Shown here: in pieces, positions 53,135 to 62,465 of the stretch
Layout: every line of letters starts with the position of its first letter
Numbering within the stretch: position 1 is the stretch's first letter
Made by a program: the position numbers and the translations under genes
Assembly: GCF_000463015.1 (NCBI RefSeq)
Contig: NC_022247.1
Location: 806,001-870,000 of the forward strand
Source: Variovorax paradoxus B4
GTDB lineage: Bacteria; Pseudomonadota; Gammaproteobacteria; Burkholderiales; Burkholderiaceae_C
Length of the DNA stretch: 64,000 nt
Direction: 5' to 3'
The notes under the pieces: generated by a model
The model's database searches: none
What the model was told of the DNA's origin: nothing
Seen by the model: only the letters and a program-made list of their open reading frames with translations

Positions 53135-53827
53135 TCAGCTCTTGTACTTCACCGAGCAGCCGTAGGGCCGCGTCGAGGCCGTCGAGATCGGCTTGCCGCC
53201 GAAGGCTTCGCCCAGCGCCTGGTTCACGTAGTTGGTCGCGGTCTTGATGTCGTCCGGACGGGCCGAGGCGATGCTGTCGATGCCGCCGGCATACACCAGC
53301 ATGCCCTTGGGGTCGATGATGAAGATGTGCGGCGTGGTGCGTGCGCCGTAGGCCTGGCCGATCACGCCGTCTTCGTCCATCAGCACCGCGGTGGGCGCGG
53401 CTTTTTGCGACTTCATCCAGGCGTCGAGCGCGGCGGGCTGCAGGTAGTCGCTGGCCGCGCGTTCGGTGGAGTTGACCGACAGCCAGACCACGCCCTGGGC
53501 CGTGGCGGCCTTCTGCGTGGCGGGCATGTTGCCGCTGTCGTAGTGCTTGCGCACGAAGGGGCAGCCCGGGTTGGTCCACTCGAGCACCACGAACTTGCCG
53601 GCAAAGTCGGACAGCTTGTGCTTGGCGCCGCTGGTGTCCACCGCAACGAAGTCGGGCGCCTGCTGGCCCACGGCGGGCGCGGCGAAGGCATTGTTGCCCA
53701 TCAGGAAGGTGGCGCCCAGCGCCACGGCGGCAGCCACCACGGCGCGGCGCGAGGCGCGGCTGAGGGCGGCGCGGGCATGGCGCGCGGCGCGAATGGAACG
53801 CGAGTCGGACGATGGCGAAAGTGACAT
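53135..53827 (-). CDS. Exported thioredoxin-fold redoxin (AhpC/TSA type)
   Basis: The product has 230 residues. A long basic signal ([18 protein letters not shown], cleavage near NAFA-APA) precedes a redoxin domain of about 150 residues ([80 protein letters not shown]). Only one Cys occurs in the active site (NPGCPFV), as in one-Cys peroxiredoxin-like proteins, plus a second Cys at the extreme C terminus (PYGCSVKYK). Probably periplasmic or membrane-anchored. It lies 92 bp downstream of dsbD on the same strand, a plausible thiol partner. Confidence 0.9.
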   Translation of the reverse strand: MSLSPSSDSRSIRAARHARAALSRASRRAVVAAAVALGATFLMGNNAFAAPAVGQQAPDFVAVDTSGAKHKLSDFAGKFVVLEWTNPGCPFVRKHYDSGNMPATQKAATAQGVVWLSVNSTERAASDYLQPAALDAWMKSQKAAPTAVLMDEDGVIGQAYGARTTPHIFIIDPKGMLVYAGGIDSIASARPDDIKTATNYVNQALGEAFGGKPISTASTRPYGCSVKYKS

Positions 53828-53919
53828 GGCCAGCTTGAACTCCAAAAGAAAATCGAACAACGGCGACAGCTTAGGGCGCTTTGCTCATGTGCATGTGACA
53901 ACCCATGTCGCGCTGGGGG

Positions 53920-56129
53920 TCAAAGCGCGGCGAGCGCTGCGCGCACCTCGTCCTTGCCCAGGATCTCGGTCAGGATGACCGGCGCCTTGCCGGGCGCCTG
54001 CAGCACATACAGCGGCACACCGCTGCGGCCGAGCGCCATCAGGGCGGCGGTGATGGCGGGGTCGCGGCGCGTCCAGTCGGCGCGCAGCATCGCGACTTTC
54101 CTGCTGTCGAAATCGGCCAGCACCTCGGCATTCGCGAGCGTGGCCTTCTTGTTGTACTGGCAGGTCACGCACCAGGCGGCCGTGAAGTCGATGAACACCG
54201 GCTGCCCGGCGCCCGTGAGCTCGGCCACGCGCTCGGCCGACCAGGGCTGCCAGCGCTGCCCGGCGGTTGCAGCCAGCCTGGCCGGCTCCACCGTCTGCAG
54301 CACGTTGCGTCCGATGGCGGCGGCCAGCACCGCGGTGAAGGCGACCATCAGCGTGGCAATGACCAGCCGCGTGCGGCCGCGCAGCGTCAGCGCCCAGACG
54401 ATGGCGGCCATGCACACCAGCAGCGCGAGCAGCGTGCCCGCGCCGTCGATACCGCTTTGCTGGCCCAGCACCCAGACCAGCCAGGCCACGGTGGCGAACA
54501 TCGGGAACGCCAGCAGCCGGCGCAGCGTATGCATCCAGGGGCCGGGCCTGGGCAGCAGCAGCGCCACGGCGGGGATGAAGCCGGCGACCAGGTACGGCAG
54601 CGCCAGGCCAAGGCCCAGCGCGGCGAACAGCAGCAGCGCCTGCGATGCGGGAAGCCCGATGGCAAAGCCGAGCGAGACGCCCATGAACGGCGCGGTGCAG
54701 GGCGAAGCGATCACCACCGCCAGCACGCCCGAAAGAAAGTCGTTGGCAATCGGATGCCGGGCCTGCGCCGAACACAGGGACAAGGGCGCTGCGCGGCCGA
54801 ATTCGAACACGCCCGCCAGGTTGAGCCCGATCAGCGTGAACAGCGCCGCCAGCGCCGCCACCACGGCCGGCGATTGCAGCTGGAAGCCCCAGCCCAGTTG
54901 CGCGCCCGCCGCGCGCAGCGCCAGCATGGCGCCGCCCAGCGCAAGCACCGAGAGCATCACGCCGGCGGTGTAGGCCAGGCCTGCGGTGCGGTGCGCGCGG
55001 TGGTTGCCGGCCTGCCGCGCGAAGCCCAGCACCTTGATCGCGAGGATCGGGAAGACGCAGGGCATGAGGTTCAGCAGCAGTCCGCCGAGCAGGGCGCCGA
55101 GCAGTGCGGCCATCAGCGTGACCGTGGGTTGCGGCGGCAGTTCCGAAGAAGGCGAGGAGGGAGCGGCGGCCGCATTGGCGGCAAGGGCTGCCTGCAGCGC
55201 GGGCGAACCTCCGCGCGCGGCGCGGCGGCGGGCCAGCTGCCGCTGACGGGCGCCTCGGCACGCCAGGCCACCGGCTGGCCGGGCCGCCGGTCGGGCTCTG
55301 CCAGCGCCACCACGAGCGGCAGGGTCGTCGGGCTGGCGCTGCGCTGGTCGGCCAGCGGCAGCGTGGCGGTCCAGGTGGCGCCTTGCCAGCTTTGCGTCCA
55401 GTCCTTGCCCGATTCCGCGGCGGTGCGGATCAGCTCGGGCGTTTCGGGGAAGAAGCCCAGGGTCTTGCCGTGGGCCGAGGCGGGCAGGCCCTCGAGGCGC
55501 ACCTGCAGGCTGTTGCCGCTGACCTCCACTGCGCCCGGCTTGGCGAGCGGCTGCGGCTGCGCGGCCAGGGCTGCGTCGAACTCGGCCTTGTGCAGCGCGG
55601 TCGAACCCTGCAGTGGCAGCGCAAGGGTGAATTCGCCTTCCTCGGGGATGCATTCCTTGCGGCACACCAGCCAGCTGGCCTTGAGCCGGACGTCGAGCGC
55701 CGACGCGCCGGCGCCGAGGGCCAGCGGCGGCTTGAAGCTGCTCGACACCTCGAGCGGCACCGGCAACAGCACGGTGCCTTCGTAGCCGTAGTTGGCGAGG
55801 TTGCCGACCGGGATCTTGCGGGGCACCGGCCAGGCGATGTCGCCGGCCGCCACGCCGCTCGGCAGCGTCCAGTTCAGTTCGGTGGGCAGGCCGGAATCGC
55901 CGGCGTTCTTCCAGTAGGTATGCCACTCGGGCTGATGGGTGATCTGCAGACCGACCCAGACCGGTGCGCCCGGCGAAACGCCTTCGGGCGCATGCGCCAC
56001 CAGTTCCGCGCGCACGTGGGGGGTGGTGACCACCGCTCCCGGCCGGGATGCCAATTGGGCCGCAGCCGGCATGCAGGCTGCGGCGGCTGCTACCAGAAAT
56101 GTAGCGAGGTGAAAGCGGGAAAAGATCAT
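53920..56129 (-). CDS. dsbD: Thiol:disulfide interchange protein DsbD, split by one frameshift
   Basis: DsbD carries electrons from cytosolic thioredoxin to periplasmic thiol oxidoreductases. ATG 56129 opens the N-terminal periplasmic domain with a signal (FHLATFLVAAAAACMPAAAQ) and the paired Cys of the DsbD N domain (SWLVCRKECIPEEGEF). At about 55212-55225 one base is missing in a GC-alternating run, and the other frame continues GGSPALQAALAANAAAAPSS, eight membrane segments with LLLNLMPCVFPILAIKVLGF and ASPCTAPFMGVSLGFAIGLP, and a C-terminal thioredoxin domain with AAWCVTCQYNKK. All six redox Cys are present, so a functional product is expected if the shift is an error. The gap to AlaX upstream is 41 bp. 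Confidence 0.9.
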
Positions 56130-56170
56130 GCCGTCAGTCGGAGCAGGGGCGCGGTGCGAAGTTCCGTCGG

Positions 56171-56920
56171 TCAGGCAGCCCAGCCCAGCACCACGCGGCG
56201 GCTGTTGGCGCTCTTCTTCTCGATCTTGGTGACCACCACCGCGCCGATCTCGGCGGTGTTCGCAACATGCGTGCCGCCGCAGGGCTGGAAGTCGATCTGC
56301 GCGTCGCCCTCGCCGCCGATGCGGATGGTGCGCACCGTGCCCGAGCCGCGCGGCGGCTGCACGCTCATGCTTTTCACCAGCGCCGGATTGGCGTCGAGCT
56401 CCTCGTCGGTGATGGCGCCCACGGTCAGCGGATGCGCGGCACCCACCAGCCGCGCGAGGCCCGCCGTCAGGGCTTCCTTGTCGAGCGGATCGGTCATGTG
56501 GAAGTCGATGCGTGCATAGTCGGGCGTGATCGAGCAGCCGTTCACCGGCACGGGCACCAGGTGGCAGAGCAGATGGCTCGCGGTGTGGAAGCGCATCAGC
56601 CGGTGGCGGCGCTCCCAGTCGAGGCGCGCGGTCACGGCGCTGCCGGGTTCCAGCGCTGCAAGCAGTTCGGCCTGCCCGGGCGCCGGCACATGGACGAATT
56701 CATGGGTGGGCTGGCCTTCCTCGTTCTTCGCCTTGCGGGTGTCGGCGATGACCACTTCGCGGCCGTCGGCCAGCGCCAGCACGCCGGCGTCGCCGGCCTG
56801 GCCGCCCCCCAGGGGATAGAACACGGTGCGGTCCAGCACGATGCCGGTATCGTCGATGCGCAGGATGCGGGCTTCGCAGGTGCGCAGGTAGGCGTCGGCG
56901 CGGAACAGGTCGTCGGTCAT
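56171..56920 (-). CDS. Alanyl-tRNA editing protein AlaX
   Basis: The product has 249 residues and hydrolyses Ser- or Gly-mischarged tRNA-Ala in trans. It lacks the aminoacylation domain and keeps the editing domain: zinc-binding HxxxH in RFHTASHLLCHLVPV and Cys/His in FQPCGGTHVANTAEIG. ATG 56920 begins MTDDLFRADAYLRTCEARIL; the frame is open upstream but with no ribosome site. It sits on the minus strand upstream of dsbD. Confidence 0.93.
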   Translation of the reverse strand: MTDDLFRADAYLRTCEARILRIDDTGIVLDRTVFYPLGGGQAGDAGVLALADGREVVIADTRKAKNEEGQPTHEFVHVPAPGQAELLAALEPGSAVTARLDWERRHRLMRFHTASHLLCHLVPVPVNGCSITPDYARIDFHMTDPLDKEALTAGLARLVGAAHPLTVGAITDEELDANPALVKSMSVQPPRGSGTVRTIRIGGEGDAQIDFQPCGGTHVANTAEIGAVVVTKIEKKSANSRRVVLGWAA

Positions 56921-57062
56921 GCGGCCGATGGTAGCGGCGATGCGTGAATGGGGTGCGCCCACGCCAAAAAGCGCCCATGGCCGACAGCCCGTGCCGCAGC
57001 CGTCCCCATGATTTGGCGGAGAAACGCGGCCCTTCTCATGCCGCAGCAACCAAGGAGCGCGA

Positions 57063-58424
57063 ATGAAGGTACCGAGCATCGCCATGTCTTCGCAGGCCTC
57101 CATGGCCACGGTGATTGCGGCGCTGGCGCTGGCCGGCTGCGGCGAAACCGCCAAGCTGGCGCCCGAGGCCACCACCGGACCGCGTCCGCAGCTGGTCGAA
57201 CCCAACAAGACGCTGATTCCCACCGTCAACGTGGCAACGGCGATTGGCTGGACCGATGCTGCTGCCCCCAGGGCCGCCGACGGCTTGCGCGTGAACGCGC
57301 TGGCGCGCGGGCTGGACCATCCGCGCTGGGTCTACACGCTGCCCAACGGCGACGTGCTGGTGGCCGAAAGCAACAAGCCGCCCAAGCTCGAAGGCAGCAG
57401 CGACGGCGGCAGCGGCCCGATGGGCAAGATCCGCAACTGGGTCATGGGCAAGGTCATGGGCCGCGCCGGGGCGGGCGTGCCGAGCCCCAACCGCATCACG
57501 CTGCTGCGCGATGCCGACGGAGATGGCGCGGCCGAGGTGCGGCAGGTGTTCCTGTCGAACCTGAGCTCGCCGTTCGGCATGGCGCTGGTGGGCAGCGAGC
57601 TGTTCATCGCCAACGCCGACGCGCTCGTCAAGGTGCCCTACACCGAGGGCCAGACCTCGGTCAGCGCAACGCCCACGGTGGTCACGCCGCTGCCCGCGGG
57701 CATCAACCACCACTGGACCAAGAACGTGGTCGCCAATGCCGAAGGCACCAGGCTCTACGTCACGGTCGGCTCCAACAGCAACATCGGCGAAAACGGGCTG
57801 GCCGCCGAAGAGGGCCGTGCCGCCATCTGGGAGGTGGATGCGAAGAGCGGCGAGAAGCGCCTGTTCGCGAGCGGGCTGCGCAACCCCAACGGACTGGCCT
57901 GGGAGCCCGAGACCAAGGCGCTGTGGACCGTGGTCAACGAGCGCGACGAAATCGGCAGCGACCTGGTGCCCGACTACCTCACATCGGTGAAAGACGGCGC
58001 CTTCTACGGCTGGCCCTGGAGCTACTACGGCGGCCATGTGGATGCGCGCGTCACGCCGCAGAAGCCCGACCTGGTGGCCAAGGCCATCGCGCCCGACTAC
58101 GCGCTCGGCTCGCACGTCGCGCCCCTGGGGCTGGTCTTCTCGGACGGGCGCGGCATGCCCGCCGAGTTCGCGACCGGCGCCTTCATCGGCGAGCACGGCT
58201 CCTGGAACCGCAAGCCGAAGTCCGGCTACAAGGTGGTGTTCGTGCCGTTCATCGGCGGCAAGCCGAGCGGACCGCCGATCGACGTGCTGACCGGCTTCCT
58301 CACGGCCGACGAAAAGGCGCAGGGCCGGCCCGTGGGCGTGGCGCTCGACAAGAACGGCGCGCTGCTGGTGGCCGACGACGTGGGCAACGTGGTCTGGCGC
58401 GTCTCGCGGGCGAAGCCGCAGTAG
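57063..58424 (+). CDS. Sorbosone dehydrogenase-like beta-propeller lipoprotein
   Basis: The product has 453 residues. A lipobox signal ([12 protein letters not shown]) precedes a PQQ-type glucose/sorbosone dehydrogenase propeller ([99 protein letters not shown]). The catalytic His/Arg pattern of soluble glucose dehydrogenase is broadly present (HHWTK; SGYKV). It probably oxidises a sugar or aldose at the membrane surface; PQQ dependence is inferred only from the family. AAGGAGC lies before ATG 57063. Divergent from alaX, convergent with the GNAT gene. Confidence 0.88.
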   Translation: MKVPSIAMSSQASMATVIAALALAGCGETAKLAPEATTGPRPQLVEPNKTLIPTVNVATAIGWTDAAAPRAADGLRVNALARGLDHPRWVYTLPNGDVLVAESNKPPKLEGSSDGGSGPMGKIRNWVMGKVMGRAGAGVPSPNRITLLRDADGDGAAEVRQVFLSNLSSPFGMALVGSELFIANADALVKVPYTEGQTSVSATPTVVTPLPAGINHHWTKNVVANAEGTRLYVTVGSNSNIGENGLAAEEGRAAIWEVDAKSGEKRLFASGLRNPNGLAWEPETKALWTVVNERDEIGSDLVPDYLTSVKDGAFYGWPWSYYGGHVDARVTPQKPDLVAKAIAPDYALGSHVAPLGLVFSDGRGMPAEFATGAFIGEHGSWNRKPKSGYKVVFVPFIGGKPSGPPIDVLTGFLTADEKAQGRPVGVALDKNGALLVADDVGNVVWRVSRAKPQ

Positions 58425-58441
58425 GCGTTTCGCCTCTGTCT

Positions 58442-59005
58442 CTAGCGCTGCAGACGGCCGATTCGAAAGAGCCGGTGCCGGCGCAGCGCGTGCCCCTCCG
58501 GCACGGCCGGGTGATCGAAGGCGCCGTCCACGTCCTCACGCATGCCGAGGCGTTCCATCACCGCCGCCGAGCGAAGATTGCCGAGCGCCGTGAACGCCAC
58601 GATCTCGTCGAATCCGAGCCGCTCGAAACCCGCCTGCAAGGCAGCGCGCGCGGCCTCGCTCGCGAGCCCCTGGCCCCACCATTTGCGTGCGAAGCGCCAG
58701 CCGATCTCGATGCAGGGCGAAAAGGGCAACGCGGCCAGCGGCACGTTCAGGCCCGTGAAGCCGGCGAACTCGCCCGATTCCCTGTGCTCGACGGCCCAGA
58801 AGCCCCAGCCCTGTTCGGCGATGCGGGCCCTGATGCGTGCGGCGAGCGCATCGCTATCGGCCCGCGTGGGCACCGGCAGCAGAAACTCCATGACCTGCGG
58901 ATCGGCCGCAAGCGCGGCAAATGGCGCGAGATCGCTCCCCTGCCACTGGCGCAGCCGGAGGCGCGGGGTTTCGAATTCGATCGGGGGCTGGATGCTGTCG
59001 GCCAT
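58442..59005 (-). CDS. GNAT N-acetyltransferase
   Basis: The product has 187 residues of RimJ/RimL-like GNAT type: FETPRLRLRQWQGSDLAPFA opening, IEIGWRFARKWWGQGLASEA (acetyl-CoA pyrophosphate loop) and VAFTALGNLRSAAVMERLGM. It is of the kind that acetylates small molecules or protein N termini; substrate unknown. It is 14 bp downstream of the MDR oxidoreductase stop, same strand, so perhaps co-transcribed. Confidence 0.9.
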   Translation of the reverse strand: MADSIQPPIEFETPRLRLRQWQGSDLAPFAALAADPQVMEFLLPVPTRADSDALAARIRARIAEQGWGFWAVEHRESGEFAGFTGLNVPLAALPFSPCIEIGWRFARKWWGQGLASEAARAALQAGFERLGFDEIVAFTALGNLRSAAVMERLGMREDVDGAFDHPAVPEGHALRRHRLFRIGRLQR

Positions 59006-59019
59006 GCAGCCGATTGTGC

Positions 59020-60030
59020 TCAGAACCCCGCGAGCACCACCTTGCCCTGCGCCTTGCCGCTCTCGATCAGCGCATGCGCCTTCCTGAGGTTGGCGGCATT
59101 GATGGCGCCGAAGCTCGCATTGGCGGTCGTGCGGATGCGGCCCGCATCGACCAGCGCCGCCACCTCGGCCAGCAGCGCGCCCTGCTCGGCGACGTCCGGC
59201 GTTTCGAAGCGCGAGCGCGCGAACATCATTTCCCAGTGCAGCGAGATGCACTTGGTCTTGAGCGGCATCGCGTCGAGCGCCGGCAGGTCGTCGATCACCG
59301 CGAGCTGGCCCTGGGGCTTCAGGCTTTCGATGATCTGCGCGTAGTGCTGGCCGGTCTGCGTGAGGCTCGCGACCATGTCGACCTCGCCGATGCCCGCGGC
59401 CTTGAGTTCGGCCGCGAGCGGCTTCGAGTGGTCGATGACCGCGTGGGCGCCGAGTGCCAGGCACCACGCCCGCGTCTCGGCCCGCGAGGCCGTGGCCACC
59501 ACGCGCAATTGCGTGAGCTGGCGCGCGAGCTGGATCAGGATCGACCCCACGCCGCCGGCCCCGCCGGTGACCAGCAGCGTCTGGCCCGCGCCGCCGTTCT
59601 TCGGCACCTGGAGGCGGTCGAACAGCAGCTCGTAGGCGGTGATGGTGGTCAGCGGCAGCGCGGCGGCTTGCGCATCGTCGAGGCTCCTGGGCGCGAGGGC
59701 CACGATGCGCTCGTCCACCGCATGCAGTTCGGCGTTGGCGCCGGGCCGCACGATCGAGCCGGCGTAGTAGACGCGGTCGCCGAGCTTGAAGTTCTTCACC
59801 CCGGCGCCGATGGCCTCGACCGTGCCCGCGGCGTCCCAGCCCAGCACCTTGGGCTGGCCGGCTTCGGGCGCAATGTTCTTGCGCACCTTGGTGTCGACCG
59901 GATTGACCGAGATGGCCTTCACGCGCACCAGCAGGTCGCGCGGGCCGGCCACGGGGGCGGGCAATTCGATGTCCTGCAGCGACTCGGGGTTGTCGATGGG
60001 GAGGGGCTGGTAGTAGCCGATGGCTTTCAT
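59020..60030 (-). CDS. Zinc-independent MDR quinone oxidoreductase-like protein
   Basis: The product has 336 residues, a medium-chain dehydrogenase/reductase. The N-terminal GroES-like fold (LLVRVKAISVNPVDTKVRKN; LGWDAAGTVEAIGAGVKNFK) precedes a Rossmann unit with VTGGAGGVGSILIQLARQL. No zinc-binding Cys cluster is visible, placing it in the quinone-oxidoreductase/enoyl-reductase group using NADPH; substrate unknown. ATG 60030. Divergent from a LysR gene 94 bp away, the likely regulator. Confidence 0.92.
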   Translation of the reverse strand: MKAIGYYQPLPIDNPESLQDIELPAPVAGPRDLLVRVKAISVNPVDTKVRKNIAPEAGQPKVLGWDAAGTVEAIGAGVKNFKLGDRVYYAGSIVRPGANAELHAVDERIVALAPRSLDDAQAAALPLTTITAYELLFDRLQVPKNGGAGQTLLVTGGAGGVGSILIQLARQLTQLRVVATASRAETRAWCLALGAHAVIDHSKPLAAELKAAGIGEVDMVASLTQTGQHYAQIIESLKPQGQLAVIDDLPALDAMPLKTKCISLHWEMMFARSRFETPDVAEQGALLAEVAALVDAGRIRTTANASFGAINAANLRKAHALIESGKAQGKVVLAGF

Positions 60031-60080
60031 GGTGGGGAACCTTTCCTTGTTTCCTGAACGATGGCTCGACTGTAGGATGG

Positions 60081-60093
60081 CAATTCAGAATTG
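60081..60093. promoter_or_regulatory. Candidate operator of the divergent MDR/LysR pair
   Basis: The 13-bp inverted repeat CAATTC-A-GAATTG lies midway between the two divergent starts, 50 bp from the MDR ATG and 31 bp from the LysR ATG. It is compatible with a LysR box but is short. Confidence 0.5.
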
Positions 60094-60124
60094 ATAAGAC
60101 CGCATAAACGAGCAACACTTTCAA

Positions 60125-61030
60125 ATGAAGATTGAAAATCTGTCGGACCTGCAGGTGCTGGTGCAGACCGCCCGCGGCGGCACGCTCACGGCGGCCGCCC
60201 ATGCGCTGGGCATGACGCCGGCTGCCGCCAGCGCCACGCTCAAGCGGCTGGAAACGCAGCTCGGCGCCCGGCTGTTCGAGCGCTCGACCCGCGCCATGCG
60301 CCTGACGTCGCAGGGCCAGACGCTGCTCGACTACGCGGTGCGCGCCTTCGAGCTGCTGGACGAGGGCGAGTCGCTGGTCACGGCCGATCGCGGCGAGCTG
60401 GTCGGCACCTTGCGCGTGGCCGCCCCGTCGGATCTCACGCGCAGCACGCTGCTGCCCTGGTTCGACGAATTCCTTGAACTGCACCCGGGTGTGCAGCTGT
60501 CGCTGTCCGTCGGCGACCGGCTGCTCGACGTGACGCGCGACGAGGTCGACGTGGCATTGCGCTACGGCGCGCTGGCCGATTCGCGGCTGGTGGCGCGGCC
60601 GTTCGCGCTGACCAATCCGCTGCTCACCGCATCGCCCGCCTACCTGCGCCGCCACGCCGCGCCGAAGACGCCGCAGGACCTGGTGCACCACAACTGCCTC
60701 ACCTTTGATCGCGGCGGGCGCCGCCATCGCACATGGCGCTTCGCGCAGAACGGGCAGTGGACCGAAGTGCGCGTGAAGGGCGACCGCAGCGTGGACGACG
60801 CTTCGCTCGCGCGCGAGTGGGCGGTGGCCGGCCGCGGCATCACGTTGAAGTCCGCGCTCGACGTGCGCAACGACATCAGCACCGGCCGACTGGTGCGGCT
60901 GCTGCCCGATTGGGACACCGAGCCCTACCCGCTGCACGCCCTGCTGCCGAGCGGACGCTTCGTGCCCGCGCGCGTGCGGGCGCTGGTGGATTTCCTGGCG
61001 CTGAAGTTCGAGGCGCTGACGGCCGGGTAG
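60125..61030 (+). CDS. LysR-type regulator of the MDR gene
   Basis: The product has 301 residues of the AaeR/DsdC-like LysR group. The winged helix has GGTLTAAAHALGMTPAAASA then TLKRLETQLGARLFERSTRA, and the effector domain starts near 92 (LRVAAPSDLTRSTLLPWFDE; LGVHWAVAG-like REWAVAGRGITLKSALDVRN). The substrate-binding half shows the lower conservation usual in this family. Convergent with the SDR gene, three bases apart. Likely controls the MDR gene divergent from it. Confidence 0.92.
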   Translation: MKIENLSDLQVLVQTARGGTLTAAAHALGMTPAAASATLKRLETQLGARLFERSTRAMRLTSQGQTLLDYAVRAFELLDEGESLVTADRGELVGTLRVAAPSDLTRSTLLPWFDEFLELHPGVQLSLSVGDRLLDVTRDEVDVALRYGALADSRLVARPFALTNPLLTASPAYLRRHAAPKTPQDLVHHNCLTFDRGGRRHRTWRFAQNGQWTEVRVKGDRSVDDASLAREWAVAGRGITLKSALDVRNDISTGRLVRLLPDWDTEPYPLHALLPSGRFVPARVRALVDFLALKFEALTAG

Positions 61031-61033
61031 GCC

Positions 61034-61831
61034 CTAGATCATCGGCGTGACCGCGCCGTCCATCGCGACGATGGCGCCCGTCACGTAGCTCGCCTTCGGC
61101 GAGGCCAGGAACACGACCGTGTTGGCAATCTCCTGCGGCGTGGCGATGCGCCCGAGCGGCAGGCGGGCTGTGGCGCGCTGCAGCGCCTCGTCGCTGCCGA
61201 TGCCCTGCAGCTTCGCGTCCGCCTTCATGCCTTCCTGCAGCCGCTCGGTCAGCGTGAGGCCGGGGTTCACCGCGTTCACGCGCACGCCCTTGGCCGCATA
61301 GGCAGCGGCCATGCCGGCGCTCACCAGCATCAGCGCCGCGTTGGCTGCACCGCCGGCCATGTGCACCGGGCTGGCGACCTTGCCGCCCTGGCCGATCACG
61401 TTGACGATCGCGCCGCGGCCGCGCTGGCCCATGCGCTTGACCACCGGATCGATCATGTGGATGTAGGTGAAGTACTTGGCGTCCATCGCGTCGTGCCAGG
61501 CGGCGGCATCCAGCTCGTCGGGCGGCGTGCGGCGCGCGGCGCCGGCCGAATTCACCAGCACGTCGACCGGGCCGAAGGCCTGCTCGGCTGCATCGAGCGC
61601 GGCCACGGCGCTGGCCGGGTCCTTGAGGTCGGCCGCATGCACCGAGACCCGGCCCTCGGCCTGTGCGAACGCTTCGGCCAGCGTCTTGCGGCCCCGCTCC
61701 AGGTTCTGCAGGTCGCGCGACACGAGGCTCACGCGCGCGCCCTCCTGCAGGAAGCCGAGCGCGCAGGCCAGGCCGATGCCCTTGCTGCCGCCGGTGATGA
61801 GAACGTGCTGGTCCTGGAGCTGGAGATCCAT
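61034..61831 (-). CDS. SDR-family oxidoreductase with substituted catalytic residues
   Basis: The product has 265 residues with a classical short-chain dehydrogenase fold: cofactor loop LITGGSKGIGLACALGFL, acidic/NSAG region VLVNSAGAARR and C-terminal YVTGAIVAMDGA. The usual Tyr-x-x-x-Lys is not where it should be: after VNVIGQGGK the sequence reads SPVHMAGGAANAALM, giving His and Gly at those places. It could be an inactive or altered-chemistry SDR. ATG 61831. It lies 83 bp before pgaD's stop on the same strand but shows no link to exopolysaccharide. Confidence 0.88.
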   Translation of the reverse strand: MDLQLQDQHVLITGGSKGIGLACALGFLQEGARVSLVSRDLQNLERGRKTLAEAFAQAEGRVSVHAADLKDPASAVAALDAAEQAFGPVDVLVNSAGAARRTPPDELDAAAWHDAMDAKYFTYIHMIDPVVKRMGQRGRGAIVNVIGQGGKVASPVHMAGGAANAALMLVSAGMAAAYAAKGVRVNAVNPGLTLTERLQEGMKADAKLQGIGSDEALQRATARLPLGRIATPQEIANTVVFLASPKASYVTGAIVAMDGAVTPMI

Positions 61832-61913
61832 TGAAGAGTCCTTGAAGGGTTGCTGCGAATCGGAGCGATTGAATCACCGACGCGAAATCCCTGCAGGGAC
61901 GCGGCCGTACCGG

Positions 61914-62465
61914 TCAGCGTGCGGCGGCCGCCGTTCGCAGCGCGGGCTCCGGCAGGCCGCATGCCGCGTCCTCGGCATGGCGCAGCTGCCCGTCGCGGTC
62001 ATGGTGCACCAGCAATTGGCGGGCGCGCTGCCAGGCGGACAGGCGTGCCGGCGGCACGGCGATGTAGGAGGCCAGCGCGAACAGCGACGACTGCTCCTGG
62101 TCCGGCGGTGCCTCGCGCAGGTGCTGCAGCCGGCGGAACGGCGCCATCAGCAGCATCGAGACCAGGATCACGCCGATCACGGTGGCATAGAGGCCGAGCA
62201 GGTGCAGCACCTCGGGCTGCGAGCGCGCGCCAAGCACATAGGGCCATGCGTACCAGATCGCGCAGAACCAGATCGCCACGGTGACGGCCGGGCGCAGCAC
62301 GCGCAGCCACAGGTACATGGCCAGCGTGCGCTGCGGCGAGCGGCCGCTGCCGAAGGCGCGCAGCGAAATGCGCGCGGCGTCGATGATCGGCTCTTCCCCC
62401 GCGGGCTGGCCCCAGGAGCGGCGCCGCACCGGCGGCAGGGTGTGGGATTCAGGGTGGTGGTGCAT
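61914..62465 (-). CDS. pgaD: PNAG synthase accessory protein PgaD
   Basis: The product has 183 residues, the small inner-membrane partner of PgaC. Two membrane segments (about 55-80 and 88-115; LRPAVTVAIWFCAIWYAWPY; HLLGLYATVIGVILVSMLLM) and a cytosolic tail match PgaD. The N terminus (HHHPESHTLPPVRRRSW) is His-rich and poorly conserved. It overlaps the pgaC stop by 17 bp. In E. coli PgaC-PgaD bind c-di-GMP together; whether this pair does is inference. Confidence 0.88.
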   Translation of the reverse strand: MHHHPESHTLPPVRRRSWGQPAGEEPIIDAARISLRAFGSGRSPQRTLAMYLWLRVLRPAVTVAIWFCAIWYAWPYVLGARSQPEVLHLLGLYATVIGVILVSMLLMAPFRRLQHLREAPPDQEQSSLFALASYIAVPPARLSAWQRARQLLVHHDRDGQLRHAEDAACGLPEPALRTAAAAR

